Positions 33,133 to 42,416 of a DNA stretch of 64,000 nucleotides are shown in pieces. Numbering within the stretch: position 1 is the stretch's first letter; each line of letters starts with the position of its first letter. Made by a program: the position numbers and the translations under genes. The notes beneath the pieces are model-generated. The model was not told the DNA's origin, made no database searches, and was given only the letters and a program-made list of their open reading frames with translations. The DNA is from Lentzea xinjiangensis (GTDB taxonomy: Bacteria > Actinomycetota > Actinomycetes > Mycobacteriales > Pseudonocardiaceae), in assembly GCF_900110955.1 (NCBI RefSeq), contig NZ_FOFR01000015.1:85736-149735 (forward strand), in the 5' to 3' direction.

Positions 33133-33612
33133 TCATGGATCGATCGCGGTCACCCCACGCTGCGGGTGTGCGCTGCCCTGCCCGTGCACTTGGAGCGACC
33201 CGATGCCGACCAGCCCGAGCAGCTGTGTGGTCTGCGAGGCGGTCACGGTGACCGTGACGGTGTCGCCGGAGACGGTCACCGTGCCGGAGGCGCCCTCGGC
33301 GGCCAGGTGCGCCTGGGCGTTGGCGACCGCCTGGGCGGGCACGAGCTGCACGGTGCCGTTGCCGCGGTAGGCGGTGAGGTCGATGGCCTGGGCACCGGCG
33401 CGTGCGGCGGCCTCGGCCTGGCCGTTGGCCCGCACCTTGGCGGCCAGTGCGAGGCCGCCGTCGAGGGTCAGGCCGGCCAAGGCGAGGATGCCGACGGTCA
33501 GCGCCAGGACGAACGCGGTCGCTCGGCCCTCGTCGGCGTGCCACCACCGCAACCGCATGCGCCACCAGGTCGCCCACCAGCTGCGCCGCGAGTGGCGGCC
33601 TCGGCGGGTCAT
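33133..33612 (-). CDS. TadG-like pseudopilin-associated protein
   Basis: 159 residues from ATG 33612, overlapping the previous stop (ATGA) with GGGAG before it. A single membrane segment (ATAFVLALTVGILALAGLTLDGGLALAAK) followed by AAARAGAQAIDL is the signature of the Flp-pilus TadE/TadG-like family. The outside part is beta-rich with VTVSGDTVTVTVTAS. The full-length TadG has a VWA domain; this one is short, as in actinobacterial Tad loci. It should act in pilus assembly at the membrane. Confidence 0.8.
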   Translation of the reverse strand: MTRRGRHSRRSWWATWWRMRLRWWHADEGRATAFVLALTVGILALAGLTLDGGLALAAKVRANGQAEAAARAGAQAIDLTAYRGNGTVQLVPAQAVANAQAHLAAEGASGTVTVSGDTVTVTVTASQTTQLLGLVGIGSLQVHGQGSAHPQRGVTAIDP

Positions 33613-34151
33613 GTCTGGCTCCCGGTGGTCAGGGTCGACCGCCACAGGTCCACAGGCTCCACAGACGTGGCCGACAAGGTCTTGCCGCCGGGCACACTGA
33701 GGATGAGCGCATCGCCGAAGTCGACGGCACAGGACACGGTCACGCTCACCGTGCCGCCGGGACGCAGGCCGCCGGTCGAGGTGCTCACCGACAGGGACGC
33801 GCAGGTCACCCCTGCCGAGGACAGCGCGCTCGCGGCGGTCGACTGGGCCGCGGCGGTCGCGGCCGTCGGGGTGCGTTCGATGCTGGCGGCGCGGGCCGCT
33901 TGGTGGGCGGCGTCATCGATGCGGATCCGCGCGTCCACCCCTCGGTCGATGACCACGCCGACGAAGACCAGCAGCATGACCAGGAACGGCGCGGCGATGG
34001 TGACTTCGGCGGCCACCGAGCCGTCATCAGCACGCCACCAGGCCGCCCACCCCCGCCGACCGGGACGCACGCGGCGGTGACGCCGTCCTGGGGCCGTGAC
34101 GGGTGCACGGAGCGGCGGCGTCGTCCGTGATGGCATTGTCTGCGGTGTCAT
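33609..34151 (-). CDS. TadE-like pilus protein 2
   Basis: 180 residues, ATG 34151, 6 bp after the first TadE-like stop. Residues 42-75 (DDGSVAAEVTIAAPFLVMLLVFVGVVIDRGV) fit the TadE prepilin-like segment: Gly before a Glu five residues on (GSVAAE) and a membrane helix, as needed for prepilin peptidase cleavage. The remainder is a beta-rich exported domain with a Cys pair (VTCASL, VSCAVD). It is a likely minor pilin processed by the peptidase encoded at 41424-42068. Confidence 0.8.
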   Translation of the reverse strand: MTPQTMPSRTTPPLRAPVTAPGRRHRRVRPGRRGWAAWWRADDGSVAAEVTIAAPFLVMLLVFVGVVIDRGVDARIRIDDAAHQAARAASIERTPTAATAAAQSTAASALSSAGVTCASLSVSTSTGGLRPGGTVSVTVSCAVDFGDALILSVPGGKTLSATSVEPVDLWRSTLTTGSQT

Positions 34152-34157
34152 CGCGGG

Positions 34158-34607
34158 TCACCCGCTCGCCAGATCGGGGACGAACCGTTCGACGGGCCCG
34201 ACGGCCTCGGCGTGCACGGGCAGGCTCAGGAACGGCACGACCGAGGTTGCGGTCCCGCTGACGCGCACCGACGCCGAGGCCGCTGTCCGGTCGGATGTGA
34301 CGGCGGGGCCGGTGAGCGGGCCGCTCGCGAGCTGGTCGAGCAGTTGCTGCGCGCTGGACGTGCCGGCCGCGGCGGTCCCGTTCTGGGACCGTGCGACCGC
34401 GAGTCCCTGTGAGGCGGCGGCTTGGGCGATGTGGGTGGCGTGTGACCAGAGCGCGAACTGCACGATGGCCAGCAGCATCAGCAACAGCAGGGGTGTCGCG
34501 ATGACCAGTTCCGCGCTGACCGACCCACGATCACCGCGCAGCGCTCGGCGGACTCGACACCATCCGGCACGAGTCGCTGGTGACCGCTTGCTGTGCTTGT
34601 GGCTCAT
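34158..34607 (-). CDS. TadE-like pilus protein 1
   Basis: 149 residues from ATG 34607; a GTG at 34616 overlapping the previous stop (GTGA) is also possible. Residues 28-60 read RGSVSAELVIATPLLLLMLLAIVQFALW, again with the GSVSAE processing-like motif and a hydrophobic core. The exported part has alternating Ser/Thr/Val. It is probably a minor pilin of the Tad system. Confidence 0.8.
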   Translation of the reverse strand: MSHKHSKRSPATRAGWCRVRRALRGDRGSVSAELVIATPLLLLMLLAIVQFALWSHATHIAQAAASQGLAVARSQNGTAAAGTSSAQQLLDQLASGPLTGPAVTSDRTAASASVRVSGTATSVVPFLSLPVHAEAVGPVERFVPDLASG

Positions 34608-34612
34608 GGGGA

Positions 34613-34801
34613 TCACATGGTGATGCCGTTGGCCTTCTCGGTGACCTTCGCGACGACGATCGCGATCACCGCGAGCGCGGCCACGACCATCAGCGCGGTC
34701 ACCAGGACGGTTTCGGTCGAGTAGCCGGCCTCCGGCTGGCGTCGCAGCTCCTCCCACCGTGCTTGTATCACTGTCCACAATGTCTCCACTTGTGTACGCA
34801 T
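34613..34801 (-). CDS. Flp-type major pilin candidate
   Basis: 62 residues from ATG 34801, with GGGAGG upstream. The sequence runs through EAGYSTETVLVTALMVVAALAVIAIVVAKV: a Gly before YSTE with Glu at mature position 5 and a long hydrophobic helix, as in Flp/type IVb prepilins. It lies directly after tadC. With its small size and position it is the best candidate for the main pilin of this locus. Confidence 0.75.
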   Translation of the reverse strand: MRTQVETLWTVIQARWEELRRQPEAGYSTETVLVTALMVVAALAVIAIVVAKVTEKANGITM

Positions 34802-34851
34802 CGTGTTGTCCTCCCTTGTCGTTCGCGTTCGGTCGTTGTCCGCGCGAGATG

Positions 34852-35754
34852 TCACAGTCCATTGAGGACCTGCGTGAGTGCGGGGTAGGCGATGAAGGCC
34901 AGGAACCCGAGGAACAGCGCCATCACCGGCAGGCTCATGCGTTCGGTGGCGGCTTGGGCGTCACCTTCGGCCTCGGTGATCTGATGGGTTCGCAGGGCTC
35001 CGGCCTTGGCGGCCAGGGAGGTGCGGACCTTGGCGCCCTCGGTGCCGGCCAGGCTGACCGAGGCCGCGAGCTCGGCGAGCTCGGCCACGTCCAGTTCCTC
35101 GCCGAGCTGGCGCAAGGTCGCCCACGGGGTCGTGCGCGTGAGGCGAGCGGTGTCCAGGGCGCGGCGGATCTGCTCGAACGCCCACCCTCGTCCGATGTTC
35201 ACCGAGTCGCCCAGCGCGCTGTCGACCCCGGCTCCCCCGGCCAGGGTGATCCACACCAGGTCCAGGTAGGCCGAGAGCGCGTGGCGGAACCCCGTGCGCA
35301 GCTTCGCGGCTTCGGAGCGGGCTTGCAGGTCCGGCAGGACGAACCCGACGGCCGCCAGGACGAGTCCGGCGATGATCGGGAACTCGAAGCCGGGGCCGAG
35401 ACCGGCCACGGTGAGGACCACGGTCAGCAGGACGGGCAGAAGTAGCCCGGCGACGGTGAGCGTGGCTTTCTCCGCCAGGTGGGTCGAGGTCGAGCGGCCG
35501 ATGACCGCCAGGTCCTTGGCCAGGCGCGGACCAGGGAGCCCCAATGCGCGCAGTGGTGCGACGGCGGGTCGGCCGAGCCGGACGGCCCAGCCGGTGTCGT
35601 CGATGGCGAGGATGGGTGCCGGAGCGGGTGGGGCGGTGGCGTGGGCCAGGACCGCGCCGAGGGCCGGTCGTGGCGGGAACAGGTAGACCGCCACGGCCCA
35701 CAGGCCGATCCCGGATCCGATGCCCAGGGCGATGTGGGTGATCACGGCGTTCAC
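34852..35754 (-). CDS. tadC: TadC-like inner-membrane platform protein
   Basis: 300 residues from GTG 35754 (GTGA overlap with tadB). Membrane helices lie at the N-terminus (IALGIGSGIGLWAVAVYLF), around residues 95-150 and at the end (MALFLGFLAFIAYPALTQVL). The cytoplasmic loop with SAYLDLVWITLAGGAGVDSAL is the T2SF/GspF-type domain of TadC. With TadB it forms the membrane platform driven by the TadA ATPase. Confidence 0.88.
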   Translation of the reverse strand: MNAVITHIALGIGSGIGLWAVAVYLFPPRPALGAVLAHATAPPAPAPILAIDDTGWAVRLGRPAVAPLRALGLPGPRLAKDLAVIGRSTSTHLAEKATLTVAGLLLPVLLTVVLTVAGLGPGFEFPIIAGLVLAAVGFVLPDLQARSEAAKLRTGFRHALSAYLDLVWITLAGGAGVDSALGDSVNIGRGWAFEQIRRALDTARLTRTTPWATLRQLGEELDVAELAELAASVSLAGTEGAKVRTSLAAKAGALRTHQITEAEGDAQAATERMSLPVMALFLGFLAFIAYPALTQVLNGL

Positions 35755-36665
35755 TCCTGCCTCGCGGTCACGAGACCCCGTGCCGAGCTGGTCGCCGAGC
35801 CCTGGTCGGCAGTGGAGAGGAAGCGGCCGGGCTGGGCGACGCGGGCGATGCGGTTGAGCCACGCGAACCCGACGGCGAAGAGCCCTCCGATGCCCAGCAG
35901 CACGATCTGCCCGGCGGCGCTGTCGTAGGCGCTCATGTAGTGGCGGTTGAGCAGGACCACGGCGACGGCGAAGGCCAGGGTGGTGCCGACGATGACGCGC
36001 ACCGAGGTGCGGGTGCGGGCGCGTCCGGCCTCGACGCGCATCCGCATCGAGGCTTGCCCGCGGGCGGCGTCGGCCAGCGAGCCGAGCAGATCGGCGAGCT
36101 GTCGGGTCTGTTGTTCGGCGGCCAGCAGCAGGGCGGCGATGACCAAATCCCCGACTGGGTCGTCCAGGCGTTCGCCGAGACGGCGCAACGCGGGCGCGAG
36201 CCGGTCGCCGTTCTCGATCCCGGCGGCGAGCTCCCCGACCTCGCCCCGGATCGCCGTCGGCGCCAGTGGCGCCGTGGCGAGGATGGCCTGCTCGAGCCCC
36301 GCGGCGGCCGACAGGGTGTCGCGGAGCATCTCGGTCCAGGTGGCGATGGCCTCGATCCGCGCGACCCGGCGTGCGTGCTCGGGGTCGCGGCCCAGCACCC
36401 GCGGGAGCGCCCAGGCGGCAAGGCCGGCCAGGACGGCGCCGACGACCCAGCCGGTGAGCAGACCGGTCACCACCCCGGCGGTCACGGCGATGGCGATCCG
36501 CAGGCTGCGGTGCTGGTCGACGGTCCCGGCCGCGCGGGTTCGGGTGCGGCGCTGACGCTGGGGGTCGGTGCCGCGCCAGCCGAGGACCACCAGCAGCAGG
36601 CCGAGCCCGGTACCGACGCCGAGCAGTGCCGCGGTGGCGGTGGTGGGGCTGAGGGTGATGTTCAC
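35751..36665 (-). CDS. tadB: TadB-like inner-membrane platform protein
   Basis: 304 residues from GTG 36665, which overlaps the tadA stop and has GGTGGGGG before it. Two membrane helices are near the N-terminus (residues 10-30, 55-90), then the T2SF domain (IEAIATWTEMLRDTLSAAAGLEQAI, with RGEVGELAAGIENGDRLAPALRRL) and two C-terminal helices. It is the standard TadB partner of TadC; gene order tadA-tadB-tadC is as usual. Confidence 0.88.
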   Translation of the reverse strand: MNITLSPTTATAALLGVGTGLGLLLVVLGWRGTDPQRQRRTRTRAAGTVDQHRSLRIAIAVTAGVVTGLLTGWVVGAVLAGLAAWALPRVLGRDPEHARRVARIEAIATWTEMLRDTLSAAAGLEQAILATAPLAPTAIRGEVGELAAGIENGDRLAPALRRLGERLDDPVGDLVIAALLLAAEQQTRQLADLLGSLADAARGQASMRMRVEAGRARTRTSVRVIVGTTLAFAVAVVLLNRHYMSAYDSAAGQIVLLGIGGLFAVGFAWLNRIARVAQPGRFLSTADQGSATSSARGLVTARQE

Positions 36666-38137
36666 GGCCCCCACCAGCCTTCGGGGTTCTCCAGCACGGC
36701 GGGGTCGAAGCCGACGTCGGCCAGGTCGTCGAGGGTGTCGCTGCGCAGCGCTCCGGCCACGGGACGGGCGCGGCGGTCGGGGCCGGGGCGGTAGACCTCG
36801 TTGGAGATCACCTGCGGGCCGTCGGCGCCGACGACCTCGCGGATCGAGGACACGACACGGGTGCGTCGGTCCTCGGCGCGGGCCAGGTGCACCACGAAGT
36901 GCACCGCCGAGGCAACCAGCAGATTCGTGGCCTCCAGCGGGAGCCGCTCGACGCCCTGGGCGGCGTAGGAGGCCAGGCGGGTGAAGGCGATCCGGGAGCT
37001 GGAGGCGTGCAGGGTGGCCATTGAGCCGTCGTTGCCCTGCGACATCGCGTTGCACATCGGGATGACCTCGGGACCGCGGATCTCACCGACGATCACCCGG
37101 TCCGGCGACATGCGCAGACCCCACCGCACCAGTTCGGCCTGGCTAATAGCGCCTTCGCCTTCGACGTTGGCTTCGCGGGCCTGGAAGGCGGTCACGTCGG
37201 CGTGGATGTCCGGATCGTGGTCCAGGCCGAGCTCGAAGGCGTCCTCGATGGTGACGATGCGCTCCAGCGGATCCATCTCGCTGGCCAACGCGCGCAGCAG
37301 CGTGGTCTTGCCCGCGCCGGTGCCGCCGGTGATCAGGACGTTCTTGCGGGCCTTGACCAGGGCTCGTAGGAACGCCTCCAAGCCGGGGTCCAGGGTGCCT
37401 CGGCGTCGGAGTTCGGGCAGGGTGACGGTGAGGTAGCCGTGGCGTCGGATCGACAGCGCGGTCACGCCCCCGGCGGTCAGGCCCATGACGGCGAACAACC
37501 GTTCACCGCCGGGGAGCTGGAGGTTGACCGCCGGGGAGCCCTGGTCGAACCGCCGCTCCTGGCTCGACGCGCGGGCGGCGAGCAGCCGGACCAGGTCGGT
37601 CAGCTCCTCGTTCGAGCCCGCGATGGGGGCGACGGGTGCGCGGCGGCCGTCGTTGTACTGGACGAAGACCCGATCGAAACGGTTGGCGTTGATCGTCTCC
37701 ACGGTCGGGTCGTCCAGCAGCGGCTGGAGCCCGGCCATGCCGAACAGCTCGTTGACGACCTCCCCGACGACGCGCTGTTCGACCTCACGGGGCAGCAGCT
37801 GCCGGCCCGCGGCCAGCTCGTTCTCGGTGTGCACGCGCAGCGCCTCGTCGAGGATGCCGCGCGCCAGCTCACGCCGGGCCTCACGGCTCGCGGTCGTCCC
37901 GGTGCGGTCCTGCTGATCGGCAACCCGCTGCGGAAGCTCGGCGTTCAACCGCTTCCTCAGATGCTGCCGCAGCCGTGCCGTGGCGGCCGAGAGGTCAGCA
38001 GCGTCCTCGTCGCTGCTCCATCCCAGCGGTGGCACACCAGCGTCGTCGGGTGCGGCGCTGCTGAACGGGGCCGGTCCGGACGGCTGGTGGGGGCGCAGCG
38101 GAACCGGCGCCGGGTACTGGTTGGTCGGGTACGTCAC
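36662..38137 (-). CDS. tadA: TadA/CpaF-type pilus-assembly ATPase
   Basis: 491 residues from GTG 38137 (GTGA overlap). The first 50 residues are Pro-rich. From 60 on it matches the CpaF family: LQPLLDDPTVETINANRFDRVFV, Walker A TGGTGAGKTTLLRAL near 290, the Asp box VTIEDAFEL, Walker B PDRVIVGEIRGPE and the His box ATLHASS. This hexameric secretion ATPase powers pilus extension at the inner membrane. Confidence 0.94.
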   Translation of the reverse strand: MTYPTNQYPAPVPLRPHQPSGPAPFSSAAPDDAGVPPLGWSSDEDAADLSAATARLRQHLRKRLNAELPQRVADQQDRTGTTASREARRELARGILDEALRVHTENELAAGRQLLPREVEQRVVGEVVNELFGMAGLQPLLDDPTVETINANRFDRVFVQYNDGRRAPVAPIAGSNEELTDLVRLLAARASSQERRFDQGSPAVNLQLPGGERLFAVMGLTAGGVTALSIRRHGYLTVTLPELRRRGTLDPGLEAFLRALVKARKNVLITGGTGAGKTTLLRALASEMDPLERIVTIEDAFELGLDHDPDIHADVTAFQAREANVEGEGAISQAELVRWGLRMSPDRVIVGEIRGPEVIPMCNAMSQGNDGSMATLHASSSRIAFTRLASYAAQGVERLPLEATNLLVASAVHFVVHLARAEDRRTRVVSSIREVVGADGPQVISNEVYRPGPDRRARPVAGALRSDTLDDLADVGFDPAVLENPEGWWGP

Positions 38138-39036
38138 GATGCCTGCCCTCCCTGCTGGTCGCGGTGGTCGCTTGCGGGGTTCGGTGCGGCGCGGACACCG
38201 TTGGGCGAGACCGCGCCGGGTGGCACACCAGGAATCGAGCGCAGGAGCGGAACCTGCGTCACCGGCTGAGGGGGCCGGGGCTGTGTTCGGCTGGCCGGTG
38301 TGCGCTCGCGGGTGGCGAGTTCGGTGGCGACCCGGTGGGCGAAGCGGCCCAGCGCCGAATGTGCGGGGCCGCTGCGCCCCCAGCGCAGCTTGTTCGGCCG
38401 TCCGCAGAGCACGGCCGCGCCGTTAGGGTCGTCGGGCACGCGCCCGAGGGGCGGCACGCCGAGTTCGCGGGCGACCTCGGCGGTGGAGTAGCCCTCGCCG
38501 ACCAGCAGCAGCACGGGGTTGGGGCTCCAGCGGCCGACCGTGTGCAGCCGGCGCGGCAGGTGCGCGAGGTCGTCGGCGTGAGCTCGCGAGAGCAGCACGA
38601 TCGCGTCGGAGGCGCGCACGATCGGCAGCGCGGGCGAGCCGGGGTCCACACGTCCGCAGTCGACGATGACCACCGTGCCCGGCTGGTTGGCCGCCGCGCG
38701 CAGCACCCCGAGCCCGGTGGTCGGGTCCGGAGCCAAGGCCAACAGCGCCGCGCGGGCCTGGTCTGCATCGGATGGGGCGCAGATCACCGGCAGGCCGCCG
38801 GGAAGCTGCTGGATGTGCCGCCACACCAGGTCGTCGTCGCCGCCACGGCGCGCGGCGGCGGCCAGGCTCACCAGGCCCGGTGTCGAGGACAGCGAGAACC
38901 GCAGGCCTAGATCACCGCCGGAAGGATCGGCCTCGGCCACCAGGGCGCGTGCCGGTGCGGGCCAGCGGGCGGCCAAGGCGACGGCGAGCGTGGTGGCTCC
39001 AGGTGAGCCTTTCAGGGACAGGACCGAGATCAACAT
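38134..39036 (-). CDS. tadZ: TadZ/CpaE-like MinD-family protein
   Basis: 300 residues, ATG 39036 (TGATG overlap with the SAF gene). It starts ISVLSLKGSPGATTLAVALAARW, a deviant Walker A of the ParA/MinD type (KGSPGATT), then EADPSGGDLGLRF and VIVDCGRVDPGSP. It lacks the receiver domain of some CpaE proteins. TadZ/CpaE places the pilus machine at its site in the cell. The C-terminal 45 residues are disordered. Confidence 0.85.
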   Translation of the reverse strand: MLISVLSLKGSPGATTLAVALAARWPAPARALVAEADPSGGDLGLRFSLSSTPGLVSLAAAARRGGDDDLVWRHIQQLPGGLPVICAPSDADQARAALLALAPDPTTGLGVLRAAANQPGTVVIVDCGRVDPGSPALPIVRASDAIVLLSRAHADDLAHLPRRLHTVGRWSPNPVLLLVGEGYSTAEVARELGVPPLGRVPDDPNGAAVLCGRPNKLRWGRSGPAHSALGRFAHRVATELATRERTPASRTQPRPPQPVTQVPLLRSIPGVPPGAVSPNGVRAAPNPASDHRDQQGGQAS

Positions 39037-39746
39037 CAGCGACCTCCAGCGGAGAGCATCACGATCGACAACTGACCGGCCGGCGCCGCGGCGACCTGGC
39101 GGGCGGCGGTCTCGGACAGCTGCACCGAGACCACGGTGTTCTGGTCGTTGGCCGGGGTGGTCACGCTGATCACCACGGCAGGCCAGACCGTGCCGCCATC
39201 GGCGGGCGGACTGGTCGCGGTTCCGGCCTGACCGGGGACGAACACCACCGACACCCGCGCTCCCGGCCCGACTTCTGCGGGAAACTGGCCCGGTTTGAGC
39301 GCGAGAGCGGCGATGGCCTGCCCGTCCGTGGGCAGCGCGGCGCCGCCGACGGCGTCCGGCGTCAGCAGCGCCCCGGCCGTCAAGCTGGTGGCCATCGGCC
39401 TGCCGACCACGGTGGCGGCCTGGTCCGCGCCGACGACGGCGACGCCGGGGTCGACCGCGACGTTGACCTGCCGCAGGTCCTGTGTGGTCAGCACGTGCCC
39501 AACCGGCACGCCGCGGGCCAGCGCGAGCACGGCTTGCCGATCTCCGGAGTTCAGCGAGATCAGCACGAAGCCGCCCACACAGGCCAGGATGAGTAGCACG
39601 CCGAGAAGCAGGTACGGAACGCTGCGGCGACGCCCTGTGGTGCGCAACCGCGAGGCGGAAAGCTTCTTGCCGTCGTTGACCCAGGGACCGTTGGCCATGC
39701 TCGCGGCTCGGTCGGTATCGGGCCGGATCGTGGTTTCGGTGCTCAC
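39036..39746 (-). CDS. RcpC/CpaB-like SAF-domain pilus protein
   Basis: 236 residues from GTG 39746, after GGAGGT. One membrane helix at about 43-65 (VPYLLLGVLLILACVGGFVLISL) is followed by a SAF domain (VLALARGVPVGHVLTTQDLRQVNV, then VVGRPMATSLTAGALLTPDAV), as in CpaB/RcpC. In Gram-negatives this protein links to the outer-membrane secretin; actinomycetes have no secretin, so its job is probably periplasm-side or wall-side scaffolding. Confidence 0.85.
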   Translation of the reverse strand: MSTETTIRPDTDRAASMANGPWVNDGKKLSASRLRTTGRRRSVPYLLLGVLLILACVGGFVLISLNSGDRQAVLALARGVPVGHVLTTQDLRQVNVAVDPGVAVVGADQAATVVGRPMATSLTAGALLTPDAVGGAALPTDGQAIAALALKPGQFPAEVGPGARVSVVFVPGQAGTATSPPADGGTVWPAVVISVTTPANDQNTVVSVQLSETAARQVAAAPAGQLSIVMLSAGGR

Positions 39747-39872
39747 GCCGGTACCTCCAAAAGGCATGCGGGTAGTGCGCCGCGTCGCCTGAGGGTTGTC
39801 AGCGAGCGGAACAGGTGGTCATCGCTTTGTGGGCTATGCGGAGATGCCTCGCCAGGAGGCAGTTGGCGCTGG

Positions 39873-40727
39873 TCAGCCGCCGCCGTTGTTGAGCGCCTGC
39901 GATTCCGCCACGCGGAAGGTCGCGGTGCCCGTTGTGGTCATGTCCGGGAACGTCCCGCCCTGCCCCGCACCGGACCAGGTCACCGTCCAGTACACGGTCG
40001 CCGTCACCGAGTACGCCAGCCCCGGCTGGCTCGCCGACGATCGGCGGTAGACGTGGCCGCAATCCGGCGACGGCGCCTTGGGATCCGTACCTGCCTTGTA
40101 CGGCGTTCCGGCACCCGCGCAGGTGACGGTGGAGCCGTCGCCCATCGTCCAGATCACAGAAGTCGGCTTCGCGACCGCTGTCACCGACACGCCGGGAACC
40201 GAGGCGGTTGCCGAAGACTGTGACCACCCACCGGACAACCACAACCAAGTCGGCAACTGCACCAGCTGCACGCTGGACGGGCTGGCGGCGATGGACGGTG
40301 CGGGCAGTCGTAGCTGCCTACGTGCTATCTGAGCGAGCTGTTCCGGACTTACCGCAGGCGGTTGCGCGCCGGCTGGAATCCACACAGGGCCGTGGGAGTC
40401 GGGATCCTTGCCGTCGGGACTGCACAAGACCATGAACCAGCCGCCGGGCTCCTGGGGAGGCGCGCTCGGCGCGGCGTAGTCCACCGGCACGTGTCGGCAG
40501 CCGAAGTCACTTCCTGAGGGGTCAGTACCGTTGTTCGCGCCGGGTTGTGAGTGGTGTGGGTTGGTTGCCGGCCGGTTGGGCCGGTTTCCGGCAACGACGT
40601 TGCAGGCGGGTGAGGGAGCTTGGCCGCAAGTTGTGCCGCCCCAACCGTTGTCAGCGCGGACTGGCGCAGGCAGGCACGACAGAGCTGTGCTCAGCCCGGC
40701 CGCCGTGGCGATGAGAAGGCACCGCAT
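39873..40727 (-). CDS. Exported protein of Tad locus
   Basis: 284 residues, ATG 40727, 3 bp after the lipoprotein-like stop. A signal peptide (LLIATAAGLSTALSCLPAPVRA) is followed by a Pro/Asn-rich region and a beta-rich domain from about 160 (WLWLSGGWSQSSATASVPGVSVTAVAKPTSVIWTMGDGS in part) that resembles a PKD/Ig-like fold; CGHVYRRSS fits the PKD ending. Similar genes accompany actinobacterial Tad clusters. It probably sits on the cell surface and may tether the pilus. Confidence 0.7.
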   Translation of the reverse strand: MRCLLIATAAGLSTALSCLPAPVRADNGWGGTTCGQAPSPACNVVAGNRPNRPATNPHHSQPGANNGTDPSGSDFGCRHVPVDYAAPSAPPQEPGGWFMVLCSPDGKDPDSHGPVWIPAGAQPPAVSPEQLAQIARRQLRLPAPSIAASPSSVQLVQLPTWLWLSGGWSQSSATASVPGVSVTAVAKPTSVIWTMGDGSTVTCAGAGTPYKAGTDPKAPSPDCGHVYRRSSASQPGLAYSVTATVYWTVTWSGAGQGGTFPDMTTTGTATFRVAESQALNNGGG

Positions 40728-40730
40728 GGC

Positions 40731-41276
40731 TCAACACGACCCTACGTCGTGCACGCCGTAGTCAGACACCTTCCACGATCCATCTGCCTGTTTCTCGACA
40801 ATGGAATTGATCAGCTGCCGACCGCCCGGCCTGTCATCAGCCAAGGCTCCGTTGTCCTTGCGGTACTTCAGCCAGTTCGTCGAGTCGCCGCAGTCGGTGA
40901 TGACGATCTTCTTCGGATCTTCCGCTGGTTCCATTGTGGACACTGACGGATTGAGGACCGGTTCGCCCTTGGTGATGATGCCTCTGTAGTTATCTCCATA
41001 CAGACTCTGGGAGAGCTTGTTCAACGCGGTGCCCGTCGCGTGACGGCCCAGGTTGGCGGATTGCCAATCTGAGGTCCTCCCGGCAGCAGCGAAGTCGCGC
41101 CACATCTGCCGGTATGCGTTGATGGCCTTGTCGCGCGCCGTGTCGGTCAGAGCAATTGCGGAGGGCGATGACGGGGGTGTGTGAGTGCTGGTCGTACGTG
41201 TGACCGGCACGCTCTCACATGCACTGGTCATGACGACTGCGCCAGCAGTAGCCAGGAAGATCTTCATGAGCTTCAC
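40731..41276 (-). CDS. Putative lipoprotein of Tad locus
   Basis: 181 residues from GTG 41276, six bases after GGAGG. The N-terminus (KLMKIFLATAGAVVMTSAC) has a lipobox-like TSAC, so the mature protein would start at Cys20. Residues 45-180 hold a helical domain followed by a beta segment (VLNPSVSTMEPAEDPKKIVITDCGDSTNWLKYRKDNG), reminiscent of NTF2-like small lipoproteins. Its overlap with the pilus genes in order and spacing (3 bp to the next gene) suggests a joint function. Confidence 0.7.
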   Translation of the reverse strand: MKLMKIFLATAGAVVMTSACESVPVTRTTSTHTPPSSPSAIALTDTARDKAINAYRQMWRDFAAAGRTSDWQSANLGRHATGTALNKLSQSLYGDNYRGIITKGEPVLNPSVSTMEPAEDPKKIVITDCGDSTNWLKYRKDNGALADDRPGGRQLINSIVEKQADGSWKVSDYGVHDVGSC

Positions 41277-41423
41277 CGCGGCCTCCAGACCGAGAACATG
41301 AACGGTGGTGCCGAGGCAGACCCCGGAGGGCGAGCGGCAAGAACGCGTGACGCAGCGCCGCCAGTACCCGTGGGAATGACCTTGTCTCCTTCACTGAACA
41401 GCTGACACATCAGACGGCCTTCC

Positions 41424-42068
41424 TCACATCAACAGGATTGCGCAAACACACGCGAAGATGAGCGCCGGCCCGAAGGGGATCACCATTCCGCGCCGGTGGG
41501 CCCTCCTCACGCGCAGCACGCCGAACGTGACTGCACCAAGAGCAAGCGCCAGACAGAGTCCGACGATCACGTGCCTCCAGCTGAACCAGCCGAGGAAGAA
41601 CGCGACCGTGGCCGACAGCGTGACGTCGCCAGCACCCCATCCGCCGTAGGACACCAACGCCATCGTCAGCGAGAACGCGAATACAGCCGCGAGCGCAACG
41701 ACAGCTTGCAGCAAACGTCCGGCACCGTCCGGCAGGACGAGCGCAGCTGCGCTGAACTGCATCACACCACCGGTGAGCAGCACACCGACCAGGACCTGCG
41801 GAAGCCGGTGAGAAGCCCAGTCGATCAAGGAAAGCAGCAAGCCCATGATCACAAGCCATGACACTGCGCCCGCTACCGCAGGCTGTCGCTCTGCCACTTT
41901 CACCAGTGAGATGCCCAATAGCCCACTTGCCGCGAACGCCACCTTCCACTCGGCCGGAAGGATCCGGTTCCATATCAGCGGCTCGCGCAACGCCACACAA
42001 GCGCCGGCAGCGTTGACAACAGGGCCCGCAACGACACCGAGAAGGCCGTAGGTCAGCCAGAGCGACAT
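41424..42068 (-). CDS. Prepilin peptidase (TadV/CpaA-type, A24 family)
   Basis: 214 residues from ATG 42068, after GGGAG. Six or more membrane helices. The aspartate motifs of the A24 family are visible: LLSLIDWASHRLP (first Asp) and GGWGAGDVTLSAT (the GxGD motif). It should cleave the Flp and TadE leader peptides at the membrane. The upstream in-frame extension to 42467 is not hydrophobic and has no ribosome site. Confidence 0.88.
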   Translation of the reverse strand: MSLWLTYGLLGVVAGPVVNAAGACVALREPLIWNRILPAEWKVAFAASGLLGISLVKVAERQPAVAGAVSWLVIMGLLLSLIDWASHRLPQVLVGVLLTGGVMQFSAAALVLPDGAGRLLQAVVALAAVFAFSLTMALVSYGGWGAGDVTLSATVAFFLGWFSWRHVIVGLCLALALGAVTFGVLRVRRAHRRGMVIPFGPALIFACVCAILLM

Positions 42069-42247
42069 CACTACTCCCTGATGAGTACTGAAGTTGAACC
42101 CGATGCGAGCGGTGAAGATCGCGGTCCGACCAGATGGCTTCTGCGTGCTTGGATTTGGGATTGACGGAACGGGTTGAGCGGCCCGTTGTCGTGTCCAAGC
42201 TCTGGACTGCTTGAGCCTGCCGTCCTCTATCCGCAGGTGGGGCTGAT

Positions 42248-42355
42248 CTAGAAGTGCCGCGAACCCAGGGGCCGGTCCATGATCGAGGAGCTGGCGAGAA
42301 CCACCAGTGAACCCGAGGCCACGCAAAGGCAGGAGCAGGACAGGAATGTGAACAT
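42248..42355 (-). CDS. 35-residue membrane peptide
   Basis: ATG 42355 has GGGAGAG six or seven bases upstream. The peptide MFTFLSCSCLCVASGSLVVLASSS is one Cys-rich membrane helix with a short basic tail. It lies 180 bp before the prepilin peptidase gene on the same strand. Translation is plausible but unproven. Confidence 0.4.
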   Translation of the reverse strand: MFTFLSCSCLCVASGSLVVLASSSIMDRPLGSRHF

Positions 42356-42416
42356 CACGCTCTCCCACAGGTGCGCGCTCGAGAGGCAAGCGTGACCGGA
42401 CGACACAGGGCGTCGT